64,000 nucleotides of DNA. Origin: Capra hircus. Its lineage: Eukaryota; Chordata; Mammalia; Artiodactyla; Bovidae. Both the position numbers and the translations under genes were made by a program. Position 1 is the first letter of the stretch, and the number at the start of each line of letters is the position of its first letter. This document shows, piece by piece, positions 1 to 12,256 of the stretch. Under the pieces are notes generated by a model. That model had not been told where the DNA came from, did no database searches, and was given only the letters and a program-made list of their open reading frames with translations. The stretch spans positions 70,301,121-70,365,120 of the forward strand of contig NC_030814.1 in assembly GCF_001704415.2 (NCBI RefSeq). The letters are read 5' to 3'.

Positions 1-3000
1 ACATCAGAAGATGAGCTCCCCAGGTCAGAAAGTGTCCAGTAGGCTACTAGGGAAGAACTGAGGGCAGTTACTAATAGGTCCAGAAAGAATGAAGTGGCTA
101 GGCTAAAGTGGGAGTGATATTCAGCTGTGGCTGTGTATGGTGGTAGAAGTAAAGCCTGATTCTGTAAAGAACAATATTGCACAGGAATCTGGAATATTAG
201 GTCCATGAATTAAGGTAAATTGAAAGTGGTCAAGCAGGCGATGGCAAGAGTGACGCTGACATCATAGGAATCAGTGAACTAAAATGTACAAGCATGGGTG
301 GATTTAATTCAGATGACCATTGCATCAACTACTGTGGGCAAAAATCCCTTAGAAGAAATGCAGTAGCTCTCATAGTCAACAAGAGTCCAAAATGCAGTAC
401 TTAGGTGCAATCTCAAAAGTGACTGAATAACCTCAGTTCGTTTCCAAGGCAAACCATTCAACATTACAGTAATCCAAGTCTATGCATCAACCACTAATGC
501 CAAACAAGCTGAAGTTGACTAATTCTATGAAGATTGACAACACCTAGAACTGACACACACAAAAAGGTGCCCTTTTCATCATAGGGATGCAAAGTAGGAA
601 GTTAAAAGGTACCCTGAATAACAGGTAAGTTTGGCCTTGGAGCACAAAATGAAGCAGGACAAAGGCTATCAAAGGTTTTCCAAGAGAACCCACTGGTCAT
701 AGCAAACACCCATTTCAAACAACCCAAGAGACGACTCTACACATGGACATCACCAGATGGTCAATACTGAAATCAGATTGATTATATTCTTTGCAGCTGA
801 AGATTGAGAATCTCTATACAGTCAGCAAAAATAAGACTTGCAGCTGACTGTAGCTCAGATCATAAGCACCTTATTACCAAATTCAGGTTTAAATTAAAGA
901 AAGTAGAGAAAACCACTAGGCCATTCAGGTATGACCTAAATCAATCCCCTTATGATTATACAGTGGAGGTAATGAATAGATTCAAGGGATTAGATCTGGT
1001 AGAGAGAGTGCCAGAAGAACTATGGATGGAAGTATGTAACGTTGTACAGGAGGCAGTGACCAAAACTATGCCCAAGTAAAAACAAATGCAAGAAGGCAAA
1101 GTGGTTGTCTGAGGAAGCTTTACAAATAACTAAGGAAAGAAGAGAAGCAAAAAGCAAGGGAGAAAGGGAAAGATATATTCAACTGAATGTAGAGTTCCAG
1201 AGAACAGCAAGGAGAGATAAGGTCTTCTTAAATAAACAATACAAAGAAACAGAGGAAAGTAAAACAATGGGAAAGACTAGAGATCTCTTCAAGAAAATTG
1301 GAGCTATCAAGGGAATATTTCATGCAAGGATGGGCATAATAATGTACAGAAATGGTAAGGGCCTAACAGAAGCAGAAGAAACCAAGAAGTGGTGGCAAGA
1401 ATACACAGAACTATACAAAAAAGGTCTTAATGACCCAGATAGCCATAATGGTGTGGTCATTCACCTAGAACCAGACACCCTGGCATGTGAAGTCAAGTGG
1501 GCCTTAGGAAGCATTACTATGAACAAAGCTAGAGGAGATGATGAAATTCCAGCTGATAAAATCCTAAAAGATGCTGCTGCTAAAGTGCTGCACTCAGTGT
1601 CAGAAAATATGGAAAACTCAGCAGTGACCACAGTATTGGAAGAGGTCAGTTTTCATTCCAGTCCCAAAGAAGGGCAATGTCAAAGAATGTTCAAACCAAT
1701 GTGCAATTGTACTCATTTCACATGCTAGCAAGGTTATGCTCAAAATCCTTCAAGCTATGCTTCAGCACTATGTGAACTGAGAAATTCCAGATGTACAAGC
1801 TGGGTTTAGAAAAGGCAGAGGAACCAGAGGTCAAAGTGCCAAAATTCATTAAATCATGGAGAAAGCAAGGAAGTTCCTGAAAAACATCTACTTCTGCTTC
1901 ACTGACTACACTAACACCTTTGATGGTGTGGATCACAACAAACTGTGGAAAATTCTTAAAGAGATGGGAATACCAGACCACCTTAACCTGTCTCCTTAGA
2001 GACCTATATGTGGGTTAAGAAGCAACAGTTAGAACCACACATGGAACAACTTACTGGCTCAAAATTGGGAGAGAAGTATGACAAGTCTCTATATTGCCAC
2101 TCAGCTTATTTAAATTATATGCAGAATACATCATGTGGAATGTCAGACTAGATGCATCACAAGCTAGAATCAGGATTGCCAGGAGAAATAGCAACAACCT
2201 CAGATATGCAGATGATACAACTCTAATGGTAGAAACTGAAGAGGAACTAAAGATTTTCTTGAGGGTGAAAGAGGAGAGTGAAAAAGCTACCTTGAAGCTC
2301 AACATTCAAAAAATTAAGATCGTGGCATCTGGTCCCATCACTTCATGGCAAATAGAAAAGGAAAAAGTGAAAACAGTGACAGATTTTATTTTCTTTGGCC
2401 TCTAAATCACTGCAGATGGTGACTGCAGCCATGAAATTAAAAGACACTTGCTCCTTGCAAGGAAAACTATGACAAACCTTTTTTGTTGTTGTTCAGTTGC
2501 TCAGCCATATCTGACTCTTTGTTACCCCGTGGACTGCAGCACGCCAAGCTTCCCTGTTCTTCACCATCTCCTGGAGTTTGCTCAAACTCTTGTCTGTTGA
2601 GTCAATGATACCATCAAATCATCTCATCCTCTGACGTCCCCTTCTCCTCCTGCCTTCGGTCTTTCCCATCATCAGGGTCTTTTCCAATGAGTCAGCTCTT
2701 CACGTGAGGTGGCCAAAGTATTGGAACTTCAGCTTCAGCATCAGTCCTTCCAATGAATATTCAGGATTAATTTCCTTTAGGATTGACTGGTTGGATATCC
2801 TTGCAGTCCAAGGGACTTTCAAGAGTCTTCTCCAGCATGACAATTCAAAAGCATCACTTCTTCAGTGTTGTGACTTCTTCATGATCCAACTCACCTCCAT
2901 ACATGACTACCAGACAAATCATAGCTTTAACTATGCAGACATTTGTCAGTGAAGTGATGTGTCTGCTTTTTATTACACTGTCTAAGTTTGAATTGTGATG

Positions 3001-3350
3001 CTGGAGAAGACTCTTGAGAGTCCTTTGGACAGCAAAGAGATGAAACTAGTCAAACCTAAAGGAAAACAGTTCTAAATATTCACTGGAAGGACTGAAGCTG
3101 AAGCTCCAATACTTTGGCCATCTGTTGCAAAGTGCTGAATCATTGGAAAAGACCCTGATGCTGAGTAAGACTGAAGGCAAAAGGAGAAGGGGATGATAGA
3201 GGATGAGAGGATTAGATGGCATCACTGACTCAATGGACACAAATCTGAGCAAACTCCAGGAGATCATGGAGGACAGGGAAGCCTGGCATGCTGCAGTCAT
3301 AGAGAGTCACAAAGAGTCAGACATGACTTAGTGAGTGAACAATAATAGCA
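1..3350 (+). mobile_element. BovB (RTE) LINE, decayed; 5' end outside the window
   Basis: Bases 1-2480 run colinear with the better preserved BovB at 54016-57554, beginning at the part equivalent to about 54570. It retains endonuclease fragments (804-1079), the linker region (1105-1728) and the reverse transcriptase YADD block (around 2205), all broken by many stops and indels. Bases about 2481-2985 are an inverted BovB 3' segment, and plus-strand BovB 3' sequence resumes at about 2986 and ends near 3350. It is non-functional. Confidence 0.93.
2481..2985 (-). mobile_element. Inverted BovB 3' fragment inside the BovB at 1-3350
   Basis: The sequence starts with GTTGTTCAGTTGCTCAG, the reverse complement of the BovB terminus, and runs back to the CAAACTTAGACAG region. 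The host BovB on the left breaks in the same region (GACAAACCTT), while the right side resumes about 150 nt further on in the element. Either a truncated BovB inserted with a target deletion, or an internal inversion occurred. Confidence 0.85.
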
Positions 3351-3494
3351 ACAAGATTTGTCTTGAGGTGGGTACACTCCAAGATTACCCATGTGACTGT
3401 GTGAAGTCTTGCTGTCTCTTTACAGGGCTACTTCACAATGTGACAGTTGGTTTCTTCCAGGGTGAGTGGTGCAAGAGAGTGACTACAAGCACCC

Positions 3495-3770
3495 TGCTAC
3501 TGCTACTGCTACTGCTGCTGCTAAGTCGCTTCAGTCGTGTCCAACTCTGTGCAACCCCACAAACGACAGCCCACCAGGCTCCGCCATCCCTGGGATTCTC
3601 CAGGCAAGAACACTGGAGTGGGTTGCCATTTCCTTCTCCAATGCATGAAAGTGAAAAGTGAAAGTGAAGTCACTTAGTCGTGTCTGAATCTTTGTGACCT
3701 CATGGACTGCAGCCTACCACGCTCCTCTGTCCATGGGATTTTCCAGGCAAGAGTACTGGAGTGGGGTAGA
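3495..3770 (-). mobile_element. Bov-A2 dimeric SINE
   Basis: Starts with a CTG/CTA trinucleotide run, the reversed CAG tail. Two Bov-A units follow, joined by the GTGAAAAGTGAAAGTGAAG linker. It is absent from the matching place in block B (about 15095). Confidence 0.9.
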
Positions 3771-6291
3771 ATATAACCTAATATTAGAAGTGACATTCCA
3801 AGAGCACTGCTGAATTCTATTCATTATAGGTGAATCACTAAATCTAGCTCCAAGTTACTGGGAGAGCAATACACAAGACATGAATATTATGAATCAAGGA
3901 CCAATGAGACCATTTTAGAGGCTATGTACCTTAGCCTTTCACAGTCCATCTCAAATATTGACCACTGATATAAATAATTTAGACTCATTAATTTTAACAA
4001 ATGATCTCTTCTTTAAGAAGAATGGTGGTTTGCAACTTTTCTAGAAAATAAAGAATCAAAGACATTGAGTTTGTCCATCTATCTCTCACCTGCTGAGAAG
4101 AAAAAGGCTCTCTGTCTGGTTCTAGTGCCAGGCTATTCACAAACAGTAAAGATAAATTAATCTGTTGCATCCCACAGCACTCATATTCATTTTTCATTTG
4201 CCCTCATAGTGATTCTGCAATGAAGGTACAGTGATTTTATTAAAATAGACCCTCTTTTACAGTTGAGAAAATTGAGGAATTGGCTGGATTGCCCAAGTTT
4301 GCATGGCTAGTAAATGCAAAACCAAACATGAGATGGAAAGTTCTGGAAAATTTAAATCATGTCATGCTGTTTTTGAGCAAAAATGTCTTCACAAGGAGAA
4401 GCTGTCTAATCTTGGAAAAATTATTATTTAGGAGCTTCTATTTTCACCTTTCTCTTATTCTTTGTTTACCCAGCATCCTTCAGATCCATAATACGGTCTC
4501 TAAGAAAAGGAGATCCTTTGCTCAAGAGCAGTACTTGTTTCCTGTCAGATGTAGTTCTCATCACAGATGAATGCATGATCACTTATGGTTATTAAATTCC
4601 CATATTGTGAGTTGGTTAGTATAAACAGAATTCCCCCAACCTAAGTGAAATTACACTTACATTTATGACCTTGTGAAACTTGGGGAAACACACTGGGGTG
4701 ATGATCAGAAGGGTGAGGTGGAAGAGTCAAGAATCCATCTGCCTGCCTGTCTCTCCAATGGACACCAAAATTTCTACTGAATCCCCAACCCTCATCCCCA
4801 TTCCCAACCCTAGATTTCCAGTTCCCTGCAGAATGTATAGAATTCCTGATACTCAAACAATAAACAACCCAACAGTTACTCCCATCTGCATAGCCTAAAA
4901 AAGTAATATCTCCTTCTCTTCTCTTATTTCTTTAAAATAGTACCACTGTCCCAATTATTCAAGCTCAAAATGATCCATGTTGGATGCCCCATGTACCCTA
5001 ATCTAATCCCTTTCCTGTTTCTGTCAATGTGCCCTTAATGGAGACTCTTGCTTTTTATATCCCTGGCCTCTGCTTTCATCCCTTGCATTTCCACTGTCTT
5101 CTGAGTATCACCGTTTTTCCAGTATTCATACAATATCTCCAACCTGAGTGCCTTTTTGTCACCACAAGCCGCAGGCAATTCACAATGTACCTCCCTGTGA
5201 TCACTTCACTCCTCAAGACTGTGAGCAGAGATCCCCTTCTATCCCATTGAAGACCTATGTGGTTTGCTTTCCCTTTCCAGCTTTTTGTGCTAAACCACCT
5301 CTTGAGCCTTACACTCCACCTGGACTTACACCTGCAGCTTGCCTAACACTACTTTTCTTTGCCCCCTTTGATTTAACACATGCTGTTCCATTCATCTGTC
5401 ATATGTTCCTTCAAATTCTTCCTCTGAAAAAACGTTGTTATTTTTCAGGGTTCAGCTCAGATTTGCTTCTGCTATGAAGATGCCCTGATGGCCCTCATAC
5501 ACCAGGTGATCCCTTCCTCTGTGGCCTCCCACATCACATTCATTAACCCAAGAATGCACTCCTTAGGTTGCATAAGCTGTCTTTGTTTCTCCACTCAACA
5601 ATCAGAGGGTTAAACCATCACCTGAAACTTAAGCCACTCAAGATGATGTCACTCTTGTGCTTATGATATGTCAATGGCTTGGCTGTGCTACATTTTATTC
5701 ATATGGATTTGTTTGTTTGTTTACCTCTTCTCCAACTAAAACCTATATTCTTTATGCCACTTTTTCTAATGGGGTGATCTCTGGTTTCTAGCATAGTGAT
5801 TGGCATATATTATGTTCTCAGTAAGTACTGTTGAGTGATTAATTATAATATGCAGATCCCTCAGGAAACTAGTGTAGCATCTCTCATGCTTATCTTTTTC
5901 TGCTCTTTAACTTCATTCTTTTCTCTCTGTGTTAAGTTTCTTTAAAATAGAAAAATCCTTTCCCTGGGATTTTAGTTACTGTCTTTGCTTTTCTTCCTAG
6001 GAATGACACTGTAAAGCAGAAATCTTGTGTCTGTGATATTCTTTCAGGGATGGGTTGACTCTATGTCTCATACCAGCTCTCCCCTTCAGCCTGTTCCCCT
6101 ACTCACCTTTTGTCTTCCTGCTTTAGACCACTCTTCCACTTAGGAACACTTTGCTGAGCACCCCAATCCAGACAGAAAGAGGACATGGAAAAAACAATGA
6201 GAAATCAAGGAAAGAAAAAGAGAAGTAGATCAAAGAAAGAAAACTAGAAAAAAAGAATGAGGAAAGACATACTATTACATAGTGAATGCCT

Positions 6292-6570
6292 GCTGCTGCT
6301 GCTGCTGCTGCTAAGTCGCTTCAGTCGTGTCTGACTCTGTGTGACCCCAAAGATGGCAGCCCACCAGGCTCCCCCATCCCTGGGATTCTCCAGGCAACAC
6401 TGGAGGGGGTTGCCATTTCCTTCTCCAATGCTTGAAAGTGAAAAGTGAAAGTGAAGTCGCTCAGTCGTGTCCGACTCTTTGCGACCCCATGGACTGTAGC
6501 CTACCAGGCTCCTCCATCCATGGGATTTTCCAGGCAAGAGTACTGGAGTGGGGTGCCATCGCCTTCTCTG
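6292..6570 (-). mobile_element. Bov-A2 dimeric SINE with target-site duplication
   Basis: A (CTG)n head and two Bov-A units with the AGTGAAAAGTGAAAG linker. It is flanked by an 11-bp direct repeat, AGTGAATGCCT, at 6281-6291 and 6571-6581. Blocks B and C carry the empty site (TATATGCC). Confidence 0.92.
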
Positions 6571-7954
6571 AGTGAATGCCTACCCTCCTTTAAAAAGTAA
6601 AAAAGTCACCTCTGCTTGAGGAAACAAGAAGATGAAGAAATTCTGATAAGAAAGTAAAAATGGGGCAAAAATGGTAGCAATCACAACAGAAACTGCAAGA
6701 AAGAGAGGGGTGGGTGACAGGAGAAAGACCCTCACTAACCTTCAAGTGGATTCCGTGGAAGAAAAAGTATTCAGCAGGTCCCCTGTGGAGATTTCAGCAT
6801 CAAATTCATTTTCTTGTCCTCCTCTTGTACGTTTGCAGTTATGAAGTCAGAGAGGACAGGGAGGAGCCCCGCAGTTCTGACCTCCTTCCTCAGCCTCCAC
6901 CAACCTCTTGGCCAGGCTGTGAGTGTCCTTGTCACCCTCACGCTCCAAGCAACTTTGTAGCTTAGACAGTGAGGCTCAGACAGACAACAACTCCGCTCAC
7001 CAAAAAAGAAAGGGAAAAACGGACTTAGTTGAGGAGATGGTGGTGGGCAGATGGAAACAGAGTCAGGATCTGTGCATCTGAGCTCACCCTCTGATGTCTG
7101 TCCACCTGCCATAGGTTGCCTCCCAGGCTGCGTTGCAGAACTGTCTCCCACTGCCCATGAGGTACTTAACACAGAACCTGAGTGAGGAAGTTAAAAACTG
7201 TCCACTCCCAGGAGAGCCCTCAAACTCCAACCCAAGAATAGGAGCTCCCAAGCCTGCAATTAAAGAAACTCAAATAGGGAGCTTGGGGACAGGACCAGAA
7301 GAAGGGGCAGTGGGACAGTGTGAGGAACCTTGATCATGAGAGGGGTGCAGGCACAGGAATGAGGGGCACATTCCTTGGTGTTCTACTCCCACCACAAACA
7401 TATATCAGTGGTTACTCAGTGACCTCCAGGGTCCACATGGAATCTCTACCTGTGACTGTCTCCCTGCCATCCACACTTGTTCTTTACCTGTCCCATAAAA
7501 CAGCCCACACTGACTGAGGGCCATTGATATGCAAGAGCTTGGTGAGCTGTGCTTGAATCAAAAGTGAAGACTTAACACAGTCCTGGCCGTTAAGTTTTAT
7601 AACCAAGTGAGAAGGAAAGAAGAGCACCTACTTTCACTAGAGTCAGGTGATGGTGTGGAAGCTGGGTATCTTCCCATCCTCTGTCAGATATTTCTGTGAG
7701 TTTACTGCCCTTCCCAGTTTTCTGTGGTCTAATTATTATTCTGTCATCCCAGTATAATCATGGACAGCACTTCCTTTCTCTCTCAGGGGTGTCCCAGGTT
7801 GGATGATAAATAGTCACTTTGATTTTAGCTTTATATCCCATTGAAGTAGATGAATTTTCAAAATGACCAGTCCATTGGGAATCAAATGACCAGGCCATTA
7901 ATTTCTGTCTTTCTTTTAACTCTTTGGTATATAACTGTTTTTTAGTCTTTCATT

Positions 7955-8055
7955 TTATTTTTAAAATTAATTTTTATTGGAATATAGTTGTTTTACAATG
8001 TTGTGTCAGTTTCTTCTGTACAGTAAAGTGATCAGCTGTATGTATACATACAGGT
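7955..8055 (-). mobile_element. L1 3'-end fragment
   Basis: TTTTATTGGAATATAGTTG followed by ACAATGTTGTGTCAG and ACAGTAAAGTGATCAGCTG is the reversed artiodactyl L1 3'UTR. Confidence 0.75.
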
Positions 8056-8571
8056 GAAACTTGATTGCCTATAGCCAAGAAACAGCTTTATGTTTAGCTG
8101 GGACTACATTCACTCCTAGAAAATCTTTCTTTATGTTTTATGGAGATAAGACATACCAGAGCTGTCGGGCAGCTTTAGATTAAGTCTCATCCCATTTAGT
8201 TAATAAAGACTAGCTTTCAGGTAAGCTATGATTCAGCCTGACACAGGTCACAGCTTAGATCTCCCAGCCAATCCAAAATTTTCACATGGCCCCTGCCTAG
8301 CTCAGGCCTGATTGGGAGCTTAGGGATCCACCATAGAAAAGAGGAAAGGAATGACACTTCACTCATTGTCCTACCCTTTTCATTATGAGAGTTATGGATC
8401 TCTTTTCCTTCTTTTGTTTTCTGGGCTTGGAGAAGAAATCCCGCTGGTGGGGCAGTCTGTTGAAGAATATACATCAGTGTCATGGGCTGTTTAAATCAAA
8501 GATGATGTAATATGCTAAATTTCCTTTTTTCTTTTTGGTGCTCAGTGTTTATCTTTGTGTCTTTGTTTTTG
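8056..8571. other. No recognised feature
   Basis: Moderate-complexity DNA after block A. Neither strand has a convincing coding frame and I see no repeat consensus I can name. Confidence 0.5.
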
Positions 8572-9175
8572 TACTTAGCCAAGTGAGAGACTTTATTTTG
8601 GGGGGTTCCAAAATCACTGCAGATGGTGACTGCAGCCATGAAATTAAAAGACACTTACTTCCTGGAAGAAAAGCTATGATCAACCTAGACATCATATTAA
8701 AAAGCAGAGACATTACTTTGCCATCAAAGGTCCATCTAGTCAAAGCTATGGTTTTCCTAGTAGTCATGTGTGTACTGCAAGTTAGACTATAAAGAAAGCT
8801 GAGTGCCAAAGAATTGATGCTTTTGAACTGTGGTGTTGGAGAAGACTCTTGAGTCCCTTGGACTGCAAGGAGATTAAACCAGTCAATCCTAAGGGAAATC
8901 AGTCCTGAATATTCATTGGAAGCCTGATGCTGAAGCTGAAACTCCAATACTTTGGCCACCTGATGTGAAGAACTGACTCACTAGAAAAGACCCTGATGCT
9001 TGGAAAGATTGAAGGCGGGAGAAGAGGATGACAGAGGATGAGATGGTTGGATGGCATCATTGACTCAACGGAAATGTGTTTGACTAAGTTCCAGGAGTTA
9101 GTGACAGACAGGGAAGGCTAGCGTGCTGCTGTCCATGGAGTCAGATACAACTAAGTGACTGAACTGAGCTGAAGT
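8572..9175 (+). mobile_element. 5'-truncated BovB 3' end
   Basis: Runs from the GGGGGTTCCAAAATCACTGC region through the C-terminal coding remnant to the terminus GACTGAACTGAGCTGAAG. The frame is broken. Confidence 0.9.
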
Positions 9176-9334
9176 TTGGTTCTGTCTCTGTGTTGTATAT
9201 AGTTGGTCAATTATTCTTTTTAGTAGCTGCAAAGCTTGAGAATATGTTTTTATTTTTTGACCACTTGCTGATCGCTATCAGAAAAATAGTGAGCAAAAAT
9301 TTACCCTTTTTGTTTGAGTTTGCAATTTGTCCAG

Positions 9335-9830
9335 ATGAGTGGACAAAAATGTGGTGTATATTCACAATGGAATACTACTCAGCCATAAAAAGAATGAAAT
9401 AATGTCATTTGCAGCAACATGATTGGACCTAGAGATTATCATACTAAAGTGAAGTAAGTCAGACAAAGACAAACATCATATCACTTATAAGTGGAATTTA
9501 AAAAATGATACAAGTGAACTTACTTATAAAACAGACACAGACTCACAGACATAGAAAACAAATTTATGGTTACCAAAGGGGAAGACTGGGGGAGGGATAA
9601 ATTAAAATTCTGAGAGAAAAAATATATTCACCCTACTGTATATAAAATAGCTAAACAGCAAGATCTACTGTATAGCAAATGAAACTATACTCAATATTTT
9701 GTACTAACTGATGAGGGAAAAGAATCTGAAAAAAGAATATGTGTGTGTGTATATATATATATATATATACATATATGAATCATGATATATATAATATCAA
9801 TAAATAAATAAATATTAAAAATAAAATGTT
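9335..9830 (+). mobile_element. L1 3' end followed by a GT/AT microsatellite
   Basis: L1 ORF2 C-terminus and 3'UTR (GGAATACTACTCAGCCATAAA, then CATATCACTTATAAGTGG and ACTATACTCAATATTTTG). A (GT)n(AT)n tract at 9738-9775 and an A-rich AAATAAATAAATA tail close it. Confidence 0.88.
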
Positions 9831-9849
9831 TTCCAGAAACAAAAGTTAT

Positions 9850-10220
9850 AACACAGAGAAAACATTCATCCATCAGAGAAGTGTGGGAGAGGGCTGGACC
9901 AAGAGGGGAGAGACCTGTCACTGGGAGTCAGTGGAGTGGTCTCACCTGAGAAAGAGACCAAAGGTTGGGTCAGGTCTAGCTTTTGGCTGAGAAATTTTAT
10001 TCTCTGCCACTCCTTGCTGCCACTCATTGCTCTTCTCTTTGGTGTGACTAAGGAAAGTTGCTTCTGTTTTCACAAATCCCTGGAGACCTCTCTTGTGCCA
10101 TATCTTTGTCTCCAGTCTGCAAATTAAACTCCAAGGGAAGGAAACCTCTTTGCAAAGTTCTCTGTTCTCAGCTGCTCCAGCAAACAGTCTCCTGGGGGGG
10201 GGGGGGCATGGAGAAGAAAA
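9850..10220 (+). repeat. Duplicated block D1 (inverted partner of D2), 3' of the minus-strand OR
   Basis: Matches the reverse complement of 58375-58735. Shared landmarks are CTTCTGTTTTCACAAATCC, the AGAAGTGTGGGAG-like start and the CTCCTGGGG...GGAGAAGAAAACTGG end. It contains a run of 13 G at 10194-10206, where the partner has only CCTGGGGATATG. No gene is recognised. Confidence 0.8.
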
Positions 10221-10320
10221 CTGGGGAATAAGAGCAAGGGACTTCACCAATCTAAGCCCTAGTTTCGTGGCCTGCGAAAGGGGTGTAATGGTGTTCACTA
10301 TGAAATGTTTGTAGTGATAT

Positions 10321-10875
10321 TAAACTGAATAGACAATCAAGTCATTTCTCCCTGGCAGGTTCTCAGACTTGTAGTTACTATTAGTGCTACTGCCTCCCAT
10401 TCTCTCCAAACATGGAAACAGAAAACAGCAAATACCTCCCTGTGATTTGGTCCAACTTCCAGAACCCAGTTCTGTCCTCTTTTTTCTCTGTGCATACAAC
10501 AAGCATTTTGTTCCAGGTAAAGATAATTTTATTGCAAATGTGTACAAGAACTGGTATAGAGTTTAGCTAGGTGGATACAAGTAATACCAATAGTTCAATT
10601 AAAAATGTTTAAAAACAAGTTTACAAATAGCAGATCTAATTCTCTCATTCATCTCTTCTTAATCCCCCAAAGGAGAAATAGTAGAGTCAACTTTGCTATT
10701 TTAGAAACTAAAATAAAAAGTGGCAATTTTATTGGAGGATTTTATATATACATCACTTAAAAATGACTTTTCTATGTGTCAGGCACTGTGAATATACAAA
10801 TGAACCAATATTTACCACTTTCCTCATGAATCTGTTTATTCTTGAAGAATATGACTTTAAGAAATCTTTAATCAG
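10321..10875. other. No recognised feature
   Basis: AT-rich to moderate DNA beyond block D1. The right part (about 10760-10870) may be a decayed MIR/L2 remnant. No gene is supported. Confidence 0.4.
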
Positions 10876-11324
10876 TTCTAATGAGGTGGATGAAACTGGA
10901 GCCTATTATGCAGAGTGAAGTAAGCCAGAAAGAAAAACACCAATACAGTATACTAATGCATATATATGGAATTTAGAAAGATGGTAACGATAACCCTGTA
11001 TGTGAGACAGCAAAAGAGACAGAGATATATAGAACAGTCTTTTGGACTCTGTGGGAGAGGGCGAGGGTGGGATGATTTGGGAGAATGGCATTGAAACATG
11101 TATAATATCATATGTGAAACGAATCGCCAGTCCAGGTTCAATGCATGATACAGGATGCTCGGGGCTGGTGTACTGGGATGACCCAGAGGGATGGTATGGG
11201 GAGGGAGGTGGGATGGGGATTCAGGATGGGGAACACGTGTACACCCGTGGTGGATTCAGGTTGATGTATGGCAAAACCAATACAATATTGTAAAATAATT
11301 AGCCTCCAATTAAAATAAATAAAT
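10876..11324 (+). mobile_element. Ruminant L1 3' end, left arm of an inverted repeat
   Basis: L1 3'UTR with AATTTAGAAAGATGGTAACG, GGGATGATTTGGGAGAATGG and an AATAAATAAATAAAT tail. Bases 11027-11267 pair with the opposed L1 tail at 11359-11603. Confidence 0.9.
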
Positions 11325-11325
11325 A

Positions 11326-11357
<32 letters not shown>

Positions 11358-11358
11358 C
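11325..11358. repeat. AT microsatellite between opposed L1 tails
   Basis: A (TA)n tract of about 34 bp lying at the centre of the L1 inverted repeat. Confidence 0.85.
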
Positions 11359-11606
11359 ACATCAACATGAGTCCACCACAGGTATACACATGTTCCCCAT
11401 CCTGAACCCCTCTCCCTCCTCCCTCCCCGTACCATCCCTCTGGGTCATCTCAGTGCACCAGCCCCAAGCATCCAGTATCATGCATTGAACCTGGACTGGT
11501 GATTCATTTTATATATGATATTATACATGTTTCAATGCCATTCTCCCAAATCATCCCACCCTCTCCCTCTCCCACAGAGACCAAAAGACTGTTCTATACA
11601 TAAAAA
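11359..11606 (-). mobile_element. Ruminant L1 3' end, right arm of an inverted repeat
   Basis: The reverse complement matches 11027-11267 with only scattered substitutions. It has the same L1 subfamily features: a CCATTCTCCCAAATCATCCC core and a GTTCCCCATCCTGAAC segment. Confidence 0.9.
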
Positions 11607-11837
11607 AGAAATCTTTATAAAGTTCTGTTACATAGGGTGAAGAGTGAGATTTTATTAGCTTTATTTGGTCACCTAGAAGCGTTTAATCAAAGATACTAGT
11701 GTGAGACAATATATTATTAGGAAAAAATTGATATCTATTTATACTCATAAAGAATATATGTGCCTGGTACATAGTATGCTATAAATCAGTGGTAGAGATT
11801 AGCAGTAAGAGTTAAGGAGTTCTTGTTTTATATATAT

Positions 11838-11952
11838 CCAGTTCATTTCAGTCTCTCAGTTGGGTCTGACTCTTTGTGACTTCATGGACTACAGTACACC
11901 AGGCCTCTCTGCCCATCACCAACTCCCAGAGCTTGCTCAAACTCAAGTCCAT
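11838..11952 (-). mobile_element. BovB 3'-end fragment
   Basis: CAGTTCATTTCAGTCTCTCAG followed by the CTGACTCTTTGTGACTTCATGG-like tail sequence is the reversed BovB terminus, truncated after about 115 bp. Confidence 0.8.
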
Positions 11953-11964
11953 ATATATAACAGA

Positions 11965-12256
11965 CATATATATATATAACAGACTTGTGGTTGCCTTGGA
12001 GGAGAGGGAGAGAGTGAGACATGGATTAGGAGTTTGGAATTAGCATATGCAAACTATTATACAGAGTGGATTAACAAGATCCTGCTGAATGGCACAGGGA
12101 ACTATATTAAATATGGTATTAAATATGCTGTAATAAACCATAATGAAAAAGAACATATATATATGTACACATGTATAATTGAATCACTTGGCTGTACAGT
12201 GGAAATTGACACAACTTTGTAAATCAACTATACTTTAATAAATTAAAAAAAAAGAA
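11965..12256 (+). mobile_element. L1 3' end
   Basis: GGCACAGGGAACTATATTAAA, TAATAAACCATAATGAAAAAG, CAACTATACTTTAATAAATT and a poly-A tail are typical of an artiodactyl L1 3'UTR. Confidence 0.85.

Larger units (their letters stand above)
3360..7905 (+). repeat. Duplicated block A (direct paralogue of block B, inverted paralogue of C)
   Basis: Colinear with 14940-22290 over most of its non-SINE length. Examples are 3420-3490 with 15010-15095, 4620-5060 with 15200-15655, 5640-6060 with 20110-20480 and 6710-7905 with 20850-21900. Bases about 5640-7905 also match 33990-31815 inverted. It includes an L2-like segment (about 5440-5845). I recognise no gene in it. Two Bov-A2 SINEs, at 3495-3770 and 6292-6570, are absent from the paralogous copies and are therefore later insertions. 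Confidence 0.85.

Noticed and set aside
6771..7172. 133-codon minus-strand frame in block A as a gene
   Set aside because: Only the first 48 codons stay open in blocks B and C, and substitutions show no codon-position bias; kept only as a low-interest finding.
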